DNA of 64,000 nt from Caldilineaceae bacterium. GTDB lineage: Bacteria > Chloroflexota > Anaerolineae > Caldilineales > Caldilineaceae. Where the stretch lies: NCBI GenBank assembly GCA_019637685.1, contig JAHBVF010000006.1:62001-126000 (forward strand). Reading direction: 5' to 3'. The position numbers and the translations under genes were made by a program. The notes under the pieces are model-generated. The model saw only the letters and a list, made by a program, of their open reading frames with translations, ran no database searches and was not told the DNA's origin. The number at the start of each line of letters is the position of its first letter. The stretch's first letter is position 1. Positions 56,016-64,000 of this stretch are shown here, one piece after another.

Positions 56016-59000
56016 ATGGATCCTATGCCCGACACGACACCCAATCTCCTCACCACCTATGACCTGACCCCGGAACAGGCCGGCTCGCTGCCGCCCGAAC
56101 TGCGTGACCAATTGCTCGACTTTGTTGGGTTGTGGGGAAGTCCTGCCGAGATACTAGCATTGCTGGCCGTCTATTGGGAAATGCATGGCCCCCAGCTCTC
56201 CTTTCTGGATCGGGAAGCCCAGGCGTATGTGGCCCAGGGCGACTTTGCCAAAGCCATGGAAACCATCGAGCGCCGCCAGCGCCGCAGCACAACGATTGCC
56301 AGCCAGGCACTGGAAGCGCGGGTGGCCCTGGCTCTTGGCCAAAACAGCGCGGCCAAAGCAGTGGCCGATGACATCAGCAAAGCCCACCCCCTGCACAGCG
56401 CCGCGGTCAACGCGGCCGCGGCCGTCTATGCTGAACTGGGCGAACCCAACTGGGCAATTGAGATTCTCGACGCCTTGCTGATTGCCCACCCCGGCGACAT
56501 CGACAGTCTTATCACTTCCGCCCATATTGCCCTGGCCCAGGGCAACCGGGAATCTGCCCAGCAGATTGTGGCCCGCCTGGGCGCGGGCGTGCCATCCGGG
56601 GCAACAGTGCCCCAACTGCGCGCGCTCCGAAAACTCCACGAAAGTCTTGGCAACGAGCAGAGCGCCAACGCCCTGGCCGTGGAAAATGAGCGGCAGCGGC
56701 TAATACAGGAAGAAAGCCTGCGCACGGCCCTGGCTCCGGTCATCGGGCTGGTGCAAAAGGGCAGCGATCCCAGCCAAATCTATGCCGCGCTGAGCGGACC
56801 GGAACGGATTCCGGTCAGCAGCAAAGAAGCACGCGCGGTGAAACTGGCGGCTATTCGCAATTTTGGCTTTGGCAGCCTGCGCGATGGCCAAACAGAAATC
56901 ATCACTTCTGTCCTGCGCGGCGGCTCCGTGTTGGCCGTGATGCCCACCGGCGCGGGCAAATCCCTCTGCTATCAGTTGCCCGGCCTGGAACTGGAACACG
57001 CCACTCTCGTCATCAGCCCTCTGATCGCGCTGATGAAAGATCAGGTGGAGGGGCTGCCCGCTATCGCCCAGGCCAAGGCCACTTTCATCAACAGCAGCCT
57101 GGACGACGACGAACTGAAACGGCGTATGGAAGGGGTGGCCGCGGGCCAGTACAAACTGGTCTACGCCGCGCCCGAACGCCTGCGCCAGCGTCCCTTTCTG
57201 GCCGCGCTGCGGGATGCTGGGCTGAGTCTTTTTGTGGTGGACGAGGCCCACTGTGTCAGTCTGTGGGGCCACGACTTCCGCCCGGACTATCTCTTTATTC
57301 AAGACGCGCGCACAGAACTGGGCAACCCGCCCGCGCTGGCAATGACGGCCACCGCGCCGCCCCAGGTGCGTGACGAAATTCTGGACACCCTCAGCCGCAG
57401 CAACGGGGAAAACCCCGATCAGACAGGGCGGCCTCAGGTCGTTGCCCTGGACATTTTTCGCACAAATCTGCACCTCTCGGCCATTCAATTTCACAACGAC
57501 GAAGAAAAGCTGGCAGCCCTGCTCAAATTCGTCACCGAGACCGAAGGCAGTGGCATTGTCTATGCGAATTCCCGCCGCAAATGTGAAGCCCTGGCCCTGC
57601 GTCTGCGCAGCGAAGGCGTGGCCGCTGAAGCCTATCACGCGGGGCTGAGCGACCGGGGCGGCGTGCAGGATCGTTTTATGAAGGGGGAGAACCGGGTGGT
57701 GGTGGCGACGGTCGCCTTTGGCATGGGCATCGACAAAGCCGACATCCGCTTTATCGTCCACTTTCATCCGCCCCGCAGCCTGGCCGCCTATTATCAGGAA
57801 GCGGGCCGGGCTGGCCGCGATGGCCTGCCTGCCCAATGCACCCTTTTCTACAGCGCCAACGACTGGGCCAATCTGCGCCGTTGGGCCAAAGCCGACGAAT
57901 ACAGCCTGGAATCACTGGAAAAGCTCTACGCGGCCATTGCCAGCCAATTGGGTGTGGAGACGGAATCGGGCGCGGAGGCCACAAAAGACACAGAGCCTGT
58001 GGCGGCAGCCGGGCCGGTCAACATCCGCCGCCTGGAACAGGTGCTCAATTCAAGCGAAACCGAAGTGCGGGTGGGCGTGAGTATGCTGGAGCGGGCCGGG
58101 CTGCTCAGCCGGGGTTTCGATCTGCCCATCGAAATCGAAATCGGCCTGCCCACCAAAGCCAAGGCGGGCAAACTCAAAGGCGATCAGCAGGAATTGGATC
58201 GCTTCCTGCGCAGAATTGCCCTGCGTCCTGGCAAGTCAGCGGCTTTCAGCAGCCGCGACATCGCGTCGGCGATGGATTGGCCCCTGCTGACTGTTGAAAA
58301 TCGGCTGCTGGAATGGCAGTCTGCCCGGGTGATTACACTGTTGGGCAGCAAGCGCGAGATGGCAATCCACTTGCCCCCCCGCCCCGAGGATCTGGCCGAG
58401 CGGCTGGAAAAACAACTGGCCCAATCCCGCGCCCTGGGCCAGCGGCGGATCGACGACATTGTCGGCTATGCCACGGGCGAAAGCTGCCGCCACGGCTTTA
58501 TCAGCGCCCACTTTGGCAGCCCGCCCCGCATCCGCTGCACAGTCTGCGACAACTGCACAGGCATCCGCCCGGAAGTGCCGGAGATCGTGCGCCCGGATAT
58601 CCCCCTGCCCGACGATGCGGACATCGAACCGATGCTCATCGATTGTCTGCTCAGCCTGCCCAAACCGGTCGGACGCAGCGGTCTGGCCCGAATTCTGGTG
58701 GGCCATCTGCGTGCGCCGGTGGCCGCGGACGAGTGCCGTCATCACGGGCGGCTATACGAAATGGGTGAGAGCGCCATCATTGAAATGCTGGACGATCTGA
58801 CCGAACGCAAACTCCTGCGCCAATACGAGCGACAGGGCTATCCGGTGTTGGCAGTGACAATGGCGGGGCGGGTCATCGGCGAGGACTGGCTGGCCGCGCA
58901 CCCGGAAATGATGGACCCAACAGCAGAGGCTCCCATCGCCCCCCCAGCCGAAGAAGGCGCAGACGCGGAGGAAGAAGAAACGCCCGGCGAAACCTACACA

Positions 59001-59564
59001 GCGCTGCAAAAGGCCCTCTATGCCTGGCGACGGCGCACAGCCGACAGCCAGGGCATCCCCACCTACGCCATTATGGACAACGAACTGATGTTGCGCATCG
59101 CCGAAAGCCGCCCCCAATTTCCAGAGGAACTCGCCCAGTTGCCGGGGATGGGCGCATCCCGGTTGGAGAAGTACGGCGGCGTCATTCTGGATTTGGTGAA
59201 GCTGACCGCCAGCAGCGAAGATGACGAGGCAATGCTGATTGCCCAGCGGGAAAATCCGCCGGAGAAGAAGACATTTGCGGGCGCGCCGGCCCCGACCAAA
59301 CGGGTCGATCCCCGGGTGGAGCGGCAGGTCTATATGAAAATGCAGGAAATCCGCCAGAAGATAGCTGTGGCCGAGCGGGGCAAGTCCTATCTGGTGGCGG
59401 GCAATGGGCTGCTCAAAGAGATCGCCAGAACTGCTCCCCGCAGCGAGGAAACGTTGCAGGCCATCATTGGGTTTCGCAGCAGCGGGCTGGTCGGAAAAGA
59501 GAGCGAAATTGTGACGGCTGTGGAAGAGATTTTTCAGCGATTGGGGATTGAGGAAGTATCGTAG
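56016..59564 (+). CDS. RecQ-type helicase with helical-repeat N-terminus and tandem HRDC domains
   Basis: A 1182-residue helicase, about twice the common RecQ size. Residues 60-235 form helix pairs of the tetratricopeptide type (for example ALLAVYWEMHGPQLSFLDRE and GDFAKAMETIERRQRRS). The helicase core follows: FGSLRDGQTEI, Walker A MPTGAGKSLCYQL (near 308), DEAHCVSLWGHDFRP (near 407) and EAGRAGRDG. The zinc site is CRHGF...CTVCDNC (near 823-850). Two HRDC-like domains end the protein (about 990-1065 and 1105-1180). The start is ATG 56016 or 56025; neither has a strong ribosome site. It is the second RecQ in this window and the two differ outside the core, so they are not recent duplicates. 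Confidence 0.9.
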   Translation: MDPMPDTTPNLLTTYDLTPEQAGSLPPELRDQLLDFVGLWGSPAEILALLAVYWEMHGPQLSFLDREAQAYVAQGDFAKAMETIERRQRRSTTIASQALEARVALALGQNSAAKAVADDISKAHPLHSAAVNAAAAVYAELGEPNWAIEILDALLIAHPGDIDSLITSAHIALAQGNRESAQQIVARLGAGVPSGATVPQLRALRKLHESLGNEQSANALAVENERQRLIQEESLRTALAPVIGLVQKGSDPSQIYAALSGPERIPVSSKEARAVKLAAIRNFGFGSLRDGQTEIITSVLRGGSVLAVMPTGAGKSLCYQLPGLELEHATLVISPLIALMKDQVEGLPAIAQAKATFINSSLDDDELKRRMEGVAAGQYKLVYAAPERLRQRPFLAALRDAGLSLFVVDEAHCVSLWGHDFRPDYLFIQDARTELGNPPALAMTATAPPQVRDEILDTLSRSNGENPDQTGRPQVVALDIFRTNLHLSAIQFHNDEEKLAALLKFVTETEGSGIVYANSRRKCEALALRLRSEGVAAEAYHAGLSDRGGVQDRFMKGENRVVVATVAFGMGIDKADIRFIVHFHPPRSLAAYYQEAGRAGRDGLPAQCTLFYSANDWANLRRWAKADEYSLESLEKLYAAIASQLGVETESGAEATKDTEPVAAAGPVNIRRLEQVLNSSETEVRVGVSMLERAGLLSRGFDLPIEIEIGLPTKAKAGKLKGDQQELDRFLRRIALRPGKSAAFSSRDIASAMDWPLLTVENRLLEWQSARVITLLGSKREMAIHLPPRPEDLAERLEKQLAQSRALGQRRIDDIVGYATGESCRHGFISAHFGSPPRIRCTVCDNCTGIRPEVPEIVRPDIPLPDDADIEPMLIDCLLSLPKPVGRSGLARILVGHLRAPVAADECRHHGRLYEMGESAIIEMLDDLTERKLLRQYERQGYPVLAVTMAGRVIGEDWLAAHPEMMDPTAEAPIAPPAEEGADAEEEETPGETYTALQKALYAWRRRTADSQGIPTYAIMDNELMLRIAESRPQFPEELAQLPGMGASRLEKYGGVILDLVKLTASSEDDEAMLIAQRENPPEKKTFAGAPAPTKRVDPRVERQVYMKMQEIRQKIAVAERGKSYLVAGNGLLKEIARTAPRSEETLQAIIGFRSSGLVGKESEIVTAVEEIFQRLGIEEVS

Positions 59565-59702
59565 GTTGGGTTTTCGCCACCAGAAATCACCGAATGCGAA
59601 CCAACAATACTGGCGAAAACCCAACGCCGGCCCGGCCGATGTTGGGTGAATGCCTGGGCTGTTGGTCGGGTAGGTTCTGTTGAGTGTAGGCATTCACCCA
59701 AC
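59565..59702. repeat. Two successive perfect hairpins after the second recQ
   Basis: GTTGGGTTTTCGCCA (59565-59579) pairs with TGGCGAAAACCCAAC (59611-59625); GTTGGGTGAATGCCT (59641-59655) pairs with AGGCATTCACCCAAC (59688-59702). Both start with the same GTTGGGT. The remaining gap to 59875 holds a TATACT -10-like box (59823-59828) and no gene. Confidence 0.8.
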
Positions 59703-59875
59703 CTACAGTTCCGCCGGTGTCAGCCGAGTATAGGCCGGATGTCGGCAAAAAGTCGTTAACCGACAAAGGAATTATCGTAGAGTAATAGCGTCTCACGAAA
59801 CTTCCCAAACACCATTTCGTAGTATACTGTGTGTGATTGATAGTTTTCGTTTCAACTCAGGAGGAAACAAACCCT

Positions 59876-60556
59876 ATGGCTAGTCTACTTGAGAAAGTAT
59901 CCACCCTTATTTCTGCCAACCTGCACGCGCTGATGGATCAGGCCCTGCAGAGCAACAGCCCGGCTGTGATCGATCAGTACATTCGCCAGGTGGAAAACAA
60001 CCTGGCCGATCTGGAAGATGCCGCGGCCACTGTAGGCGGCGAAGTGCGTACCATCAAACGCAAAGTACACGAGTATGAGCAGAAGGCCGATGAGACGGAT
60101 CAGGCGATTGACGCCTTTCTGATGGAAGGCAACAATGCCTATGCGTCCGCGGCCCAGGCCAAGCTCAACAGCACGCAGCGGCTCGTCAATACCTACAAGG
60201 AACAGGCCGTTCGTCAGGAAGCCGAGTATCAAAACCTGCTCAGCGCCAAAGTGAAACTGGAAGCCCGCCTGCAAACAATGAAACAGGAGCGGGAAGAACT
60301 GGTGGCCCTGCTCGAACTGGCCAAGAGCAAAGAACTGACCGTCAAGACGATGAAGGGGCTGGACAATCTGATGGGCACCGGCGACAGCGACATCAGCCGC
60401 ATCGCCGAGAGCATCCATCAGCGGCTGGACAAAGCCAGCGTTGCCAGCGAAATGCGGGCCGCCCGCCTGGACGAAGAGATGGACCGGGTGTTGGAAAGCA
60501 GTGTCATTGACAGCGCCCTGGCCGAACGGCGCAAGAAGCTGGGCCTCACGGAATAG
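59876..60556 (+). CDS. pspA: PspA/IM30 family envelope-stress protein
   Basis: A 226-residue coiled-coil protein of the PspA/Vipp1 (ESCRT-III-like) family, which coats and repairs stressed cytoplasmic membranes. It opens with an amphipathic helix SLLEKVSTLISANLHALMDQA, then long coiled coils (about 25-185) with the family motif IDQYIRQVENNLADLEDAAA. The C-terminal helix ends with ALAERRKKLGLTE. GGAGG precedes ATG 59876 by eleven bases. It is followed by a small membrane protein, which may be functionally linked, but no PspB, PspC or PspF is present. Confidence 0.92.
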   Translation: MASLLEKVSTLISANLHALMDQALQSNSPAVIDQYIRQVENNLADLEDAAATVGGEVRTIKRKVHEYEQKADETDQAIDAFLMEGNNAYASAAQAKLNSTQRLVNTYKEQAVRQEAEYQNLLSAKVKLEARLQTMKQEREELVALLELAKSKELTVKTMKGLDNLMGTGDSDISRIAESIHQRLDKASVASEMRAARLDEEMDRVLESSVIDSALAERRKKLGLTE

Positions 60557-60588
60557 CATTTTGACGGTAGGCAGCCGTCGCCCATAAC

Positions 60589-60622
60589 CCTTCCCGCCGA
60601 TCTGTGAAGATCGGTGGGAAGG
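60589..60622 (+). terminator. Hairpin after pspA
   Basis: CCTTCCCGCCGATCT and AGATCGGTGGGAAGG pair over 15 bases with one G-U, loop GTGA. No T-run follows; the right arm holds GGAAGGAG, so it might instead mask a ribosome site. Confidence 0.5.
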
Positions 60623-60651
60623 AGAACCCATCACAACCGTACGGATTTCGT

Positions 60652-61005
60652 ATGCAAAGCGAAAAAGAAATCTCTTCCCCCTGGAAGAGCCGGATTTTTG
60701 TCCTTGTTTTTATAGCCGTCCTGGCCCTGATTGTGGCCGGTTTTATGTGGATTGTTCAAAACGCCAAAGCGACGTTGCCCCAGACCAGCGAAATAATCAG
60801 TATGGAAGAAGTAGCAAAACAGATTGAGAGTGGCAGCGTCGATTCAATTCTGTTGCAGGGCGATCAGGACGTCTTCCTTTATCTGCCGGGACATCCCCGC
60901 CCGCTCTACGCAAGGCTGGCTTTGGGCAGCACATTCACGACAACGCTGGAAGGACTAGGCGTGCCCGCCGGAGAGTTGCCGCCTGTGACGGTGGAGAAGG
61001 ACTGA
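60652..61005 (+). CDS. Small membrane protein with a stand-alone FtsH-type extracytoplasmic domain
   Basis: A 117-residue protein with one N-terminal membrane helix (about 15-37) and an outer domain whose sequence ISMEEVAKQIESGSVDSILLQGDQD resembles the FtsH extracytoplasmic domain (FtsH_ext), here without the AAA+ and protease parts. It could modulate FtsH or simply share the fold. ATG 60652 lacks a good ribosome site; the next upstream possibility is a GTG within the hairpin and is unlikely. It lies directly downstream of pspA, which suggests an envelope-stress link. The family call rests on about 30 residues only. Confidence 0.6.
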   Translation: MQSEKEISSPWKSRIFVLVFIAVLALIVAGFMWIVQNAKATLPQTSEIISMEEVAKQIESGSVDSILLQGDQDVFLYLPGHPRPLYARLALGSTFTTTLEGLGVPAGELPPVTVEKD

Positions 61006-61013
61006 CAACGCAG

Positions 61014-61184
61014 CTCGGTCCAGCCTTTCACGAAATACGCCAACGGCTGCTCTTTACCGCCAACGTCCACGGACTCTACGCTCAGCTTGGCTTTGTCGTA
61101 AGCCCGGCCAGTGCCGAGCGGTTGATGGTCTGGCACGACCCGGCGCATGAGGTGTTAAGAGCCAAATCATCGACAAAAGGGTAG
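61014..61184 (+). pseudogene. C-terminal remnant of a GNAT acetyltransferase
   Basis: The frame ending at TAG 61182-61184 encodes LLFTANVHGLYAQLGFVV and then a section with ERLMVWHDP. Short GNAT enzymes have ATRDAHGLYEKFGF-like sequence and a final MER/ERLM at this place. There is no start and no acetyl-CoA loop, so it is a broken gene. Confidence 0.7.
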
Positions 61185-61218
61185 CCCATCGGGTCGTTGA
61201 CTGTTGGAGGTAGTAATT

Positions 61219-61458
61219 ATGCAGGTTCGGGCACGACTAAATGAAGTACTCGACGGATTGGACAATATAGCGCTGCTGCGCATTTATGACCTGGCACTAG
61301 TCTATCAAACGAGCAGTCAGCTACAAGCCAGGAACCTCCAAAAGACGCAAAGCGGTCCAGATCGTTTGAAGCACTACCTGCGAGCACAGGAAATCCTGGC
61401 AGAAGTTCAGGGAAATCTCTCAGACGACATTATTGCCATGCGCGAAGACCGGATATGA
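61219..61458 (+). CDS. Probable antitoxin of a VapC-type module
   Basis: A 79-residue, mostly helical protein with no family that I recognise. It contains LNEVLDGLDNIALLRIYDLA and ends with charged helices. GGAGG stands eight bases before ATG 61219, and its stop overlaps the start of the PIN-domain gene by four bases, the usual layout of an antitoxin gene in front of vapC. No ribbon-helix-helix or AbrB motif is visible, so how it binds DNA or toxin is not clear. Confidence 0.65.
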   Translation: MQVRARLNEVLDGLDNIALLRIYDLALVYQTSSQLQARNLQKTQSGPDRLKHYLRAQEILAEVQGNLSDDIIAMREDRI

Positions 61459-61898
61459 AACTCTTCTTTGACACATCAGCGCTTGTCAAATTGTTTCATC
61501 GTGAGCCTGGCACAGAATACCTGCAACAATTGTTGGTAGATGCGCACACAGCGCCACACGCATCAGAATTGGCCCGATTAGAATTCTATACAGCACTCTA
61601 CAGGCGCCGACGCGAGAAAAATATAGGTCACAGAGGGCTGGTGGCTGTTCTGGAAGAATTTGAGGCAGAGTGGACGGCTTATGTCGTTGAACCACTGGGA
61701 CCGCTTGTCACGCAGGAAGCCATTGCGCTGTTGAAAGAATTTGGAGAGGCATACGGTCTGCGGACACTGGATGCTCTCCATCTGGCAACATTTGTTTTGC
61801 TCGCCCAAGAAGATTGGATTTTTGTCGTTGCCGATAACCGGCTGGCAGAGATCGCCCGCAAACGCGATTTTCAAGTCTTCAATCCATTGGAAAGTTAG
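61455..61898 (+). CDS. vapC: VapC-like PIN-domain RNase toxin
   Basis: A 147-residue PIN-domain nuclease, expected to cut tRNA or other RNA when not bound by antitoxin. The acidic residues are D6 (FFDTSALVKLF), E43 (ELARLEFYTAL), D106 (RTLDALHLAT) and D127 (VVADNRLAEIA), the complete set. It overlaps the preceding small gene by four bases. The pair lies between a GNAT remnant and substrate-binding protein genes. GC content is lower than in the genes to its right. Confidence 0.87.
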   Translation: MKLFFDTSALVKLFHREPGTEYLQQLLVDAHTAPHASELARLEFYTALYRRRREKNIGHRGLVAVLEEFEAEWTAYVVEPLGPLVTQEAIALLKEFGEAYGLRTLDALHLATFVLLAQEDWIFVVADNRLAEIARKRDFQVFNPLES

Positions 61899-61906
61899 AC
61901 TTCCCG

Positions 61907-63163
61907 ATGAACCGAACTCGTCTTATTTTTATCTCAATTATTGCCGTCGCCGTGCTGATTGTCGCTGGTTCGCTGATCTGGCGCGCTGCCACGGGCACGC
62001 CGGTGGATGCCGGGCTGACTGTCGAACGCCCGGAGACCGTCACCGTGCGGGTGATCGTCGCCCTGCCTGTGGAGCCGTGGGTGCGCGCCGCGGCCGAACG
62101 TTTCAACGCGGCCAACAAACAGGTGGAGGGCAGCCAGGTCCAGGTCGAGATTATCGCCATGGACGGCCTGACCGCGCTGGGCCGCTGGGACCGCAACGAC
62201 TTCGGCGCGCTGCCCGCGGGCACCACGCCGGACCAGATCACCGAAGCCGAGCAGGCTGGGCTGGCAAACTTCCCCACGGCCTGGATTCCCGACAGCCGCT
62301 ATCTGGTGGAGCTGGCCAACGCCTCCTACAAAGAGCGGCTGGGCCGGGATGTCTTCCTGACCGACGGCCAATACCGGGCGCGGCCCATCGCTATCAGCCT
62401 CTTCACCTGGGGTATCTACGCCAGCCGGGCCGATGTTCTGCAAAAATCTCTGGGCGAAGTCAGTTGGGAGACCATTCACCAGGCGGCCACAACCGCCGGC
62501 GGCTGGCCCGAACTGGGCGGCGATCCGGCCTGGGGCTTCTTCAAACTGGCCGTGCCCGATCCCAGCAAAAATGTGGGCGGGCTGGCCGCGATGATTGCCG
62601 CCGCGGGCGAGTATTACGGGCGCACGGACATCAGCGTGGAAGATGTAACCAATCCCGAATTCCAGAAATGGCTGGGCGAACTGATGGGCGCGGTGACGAA
62701 TATCAGCGGCGGCAGCGCCTATACCGCCGAGGACTTCGCCCTCTTTGGCTACAGCGTGGGCGACGGCGGCCAACTATTGGAGAGCGACCTGCTGCAAAAT
62801 ATGCAGGGCGTCCTCACCCGCTGGGAAGACCCGCTGGTCATCCGCTACCCGGAGTTCGTCACCTGGTTTGATTTTCCTTTTACCGTTTGGGTGGGGCCAG
62901 AGACCAGTGCCCTGGAGAAGAACGCGGCCCTGGAGTTCCAGCGCTATCTGCTCAGCGAACCCGAACAGGCCGCGGCCCTGGCATCTGGCCTGCGCCCGGC
63001 CAACCCGGACGTGGCCGTGACCGCCAGCGACGACAGCCTTTTTGTCAAATGGGCGGATCAGGGCGTGCAGCAGGTGGTGCCCCGCACAACGGCCATGCGC
63101 AGCCCCAATCGGGATGTATTGTTGGCGCTGTTGCGCTGGTACGAACTCAATGTGACGAAATAG
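61907..63163 (+). CDS. Extracellular solute-binding-like protein
   Basis: A 418-residue protein with an N-terminal signal anchor (residues 5-27) and a periplasmic-binding-protein fold. The strand TVRVIVALPVEPWVRAAAERFNAAN (near 45), WIPDSRYLVEL (near 125) and the late segment ALEFQRYLLSEPEQAAAL (near 343) match the molybdate/solute-binding type found next to VWA-domain proteins. No lipobox is seen. The following gene has the same fold and is read in the same direction 13 bases later, so they form an operon. Such pairs are common in Chloroflexota; the ligand is unknown. Confidence 0.78.
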   Translation: MNRTRLIFISIIAVAVLIVAGSLIWRAATGTPVDAGLTVERPETVTVRVIVALPVEPWVRAAAERFNAANKQVEGSQVQVEIIAMDGLTALGRWDRNDFGALPAGTTPDQITEAEQAGLANFPTAWIPDSRYLVELANASYKERLGRDVFLTDGQYRARPIAISLFTWGIYASRADVLQKSLGEVSWETIHQAATTAGGWPELGGDPAWGFFKLAVPDPSKNVGGLAAMIAAAGEYYGRTDISVEDVTNPEFQKWLGELMGAVTNISGGSAYTAEDFALFGYSVGDGGQLLESDLLQNMQGVLTRWEDPLVIRYPEFVTWFDFPFTVWVGPETSALEKNAALEFQRYLLSEPEQAAALASGLRPANPDVAVTASDDSLFVKWADQGVQQVVPRTTAMRSPNRDVLLALLRWYELNVTK

Positions 63164-63176
63164 GGGAGGAAGCCAG

Positions 63177-64000
63177 ATGAGCCGATCTTCCCAGAATAGA
63201 CGCAACAAAAAGGGCGGGCAGAAGACAGGCCAACGCCGTTCCTGGCTGATTATTGGGCTGGTCTTTGCCCTGCTCTTTGCGGGCTGCGCGGTGACTTCCG
63301 TGCTGGTCGGGCGGCAGGTGTTGGACGCGGTTTTCCAGCGGGAGGCAATCACAGAAAACGCGGCAGCCTACACTTGGGCCGCGGACAGCGCCGAATTGAC
63401 CGTCGCGGTTTCACCGGTGCTGGCCCCGATTCTGGCCCAGCGGGTGGAAGCCTTCAACAGTCTCTCCCAGCGCACAACCGACGGCCAGTCAATGCGGGTT
63501 TTGCTGACCGAACTTGCGCCGGAAAAAATGGTGGAGATGAGTCTGGGCCAGCCCCCCTTCCAGGCCCTCGTCCCGGACAGCTCGCTCTGGCTCAATCAGA
63601 TTGACCAGCGCTGGGCCACGAACAATCGGGCGGACAATCCAGCAGAGAGCGGCGGCATCGCGCCCCGGCGAGTGGGCGATCCGACCCGCTTTGCCATCAG
63701 CCCGATTGTGCTGGCGGCCTGGGAAGATACGGCCCGCGGCCTGGGCTGGCCCGATGCGCCGGTGGGCTGGGCGGAAATCCAGCGCAAAGCCATCAGCGAC
63801 CCCAACTTCAAATGGAACCACCCCAACACCCAGCACGCCACCGGTCTGCTGGCGACGCTGGCCGAGTTCTACGCGGGCGCGGGGCTGACCCGTGGCCTGA
63901 CCGCGGAGATTGCCAACCAGCAGTCGGTGCTGGACTACGTGCGGGATGTGGAAGCAACCGTGCGCTTCTACGGCGAAGGCGAGGATGTGATCGTCCAGCG
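63177..64000 (+). CDS. Second extracellular solute-binding-like protein, cut by the window edge
   Basis: The visible 274 residues have a basic N-terminus, a hydrophobic signal anchor (about 22-48) and a binding-protein domain starting ELTVAVSPVLAPILAQRVEAFNS (near 73), with LVPDSSLWLNQ (near 122) and DAPVGWAEIQRKAISDPNFKW (near 198), the same fold as the gene before it. Homologues of this type often continue into a C-terminal VWA domain, but that part is outside the window. GGGGAGG precedes ATG 63177 by about seven bases. Confidence 0.8.
   Translation, partial: MSRSSQNRRNKKGGQKTGQRRSWLIIGLVFALLFAGCAVTSVLVGRQVLDAVFQREAITENAAAYTWAADSAELTVAVSPVLAPILAQRVEAFNSLSQRTTDGQSMRVLLTELAPEKMVEMSLGQPPFQALVPDSSLWLNQIDQRWATNNRADNPAESGGIAPRRVGDPTRFAISPIVLAAWEDTARGLGWPDAPVGWAEIQRKAISDPNFKWNHPNTQHATGLLATLAEFYAGAGLTRGLTAEIANQQSVLDYVRDVEATVRFYGEGEDVIVQ

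Overview
The window looks like a piece of a GC-rich chromosome from a non-phototrophic, respiring bacterium, most likely a Chloroflexota member of the Anaerolineae/Caldilineae type. This placement is an inference from gene content (fused cobaltochelatase ChlD, class B succinate dehydrogenase with a single membrane subunit, large PutA, bactofilin-like membrane proteins, solute-binding proteins with VWA-type partners) and from the many palindromic intergenic repeats. No rRNA, tRNA, CRISPR array, phage or complete insertion sequence was found.

Layout. 1-5 kb: a partial helical protein, an EamA transporter, and a cobaltochelatase ChlD gene split by an apparent programmed -1 frameshift. 4.3-7.2 kb: an ECF sigma factor, its probable anti-sigma factor and a bactofilin-like membrane protein. 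7.3-21.6 kb: pyrD, a secreted subtilase, queA, a class I amidotransferase, a heterodimeric ABC exporter pair, a zinc alcohol dehydrogenase, putA and a ThuA-like protein. 21.7-23.5 kb: small enzymes (ABM-like, cupin, GNAT) among hairpin repeats. 23.8-29.7 kb: the branched-chain amino acid cluster ilvB-ilvN-ilvC-leuA, headed by a textbook attenuator (promoter, Leu/Val/Ile-rich leader peptide, antiterminator, terminator), with a second small ORF coupled to leuA. 29.8-38 kb: an unknown membrane-anchored protein, a YbjQ-like protein, hepT-mntA, a VapC remnant, an orphan peptide-type solute-binding lipoprotein, and abiEi-abiEii.

37.5-41.3 kb: sdhCAB, followed by a RecQ helicase with an unusual N-terminus, a GH13 enzyme, icd, an SDR, an MFS-PadR pair and a small membrane protein. 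51.8-54.3 kb: two tandem GNAT paralogues behind a second leader-peptide attenuator, divergent from a decayed flavin-binding protein gene. 54.5-64 kb: fabF, a second RecQ with a helical repeat N-terminus and tandem HRDC domains, pspA, a stand-alone FtsH-type extracytoplasmic domain, a VapC-type module and two substrate-binding proteins, the second cut by the right edge.

Working together: icd and sdhCAB serve the citric acid cycle and respiration, putA feeds it glutamate from proline, and ilvBNC-leuA builds branched-chain amino acids under translational control. Two of the three toxin-antitoxin modules are bracketed by direct repeats of sequence that also lies in the 3' end of a neighbouring gene: a 110-base sdhB 3' duplication around abiE, and a weaker 35-base pair around hepT-mntA. 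The main novelty candidates are the two attenuators, the leuA upstream ORF, the chlD frameshift signal and the abiE/sdhB duplication.
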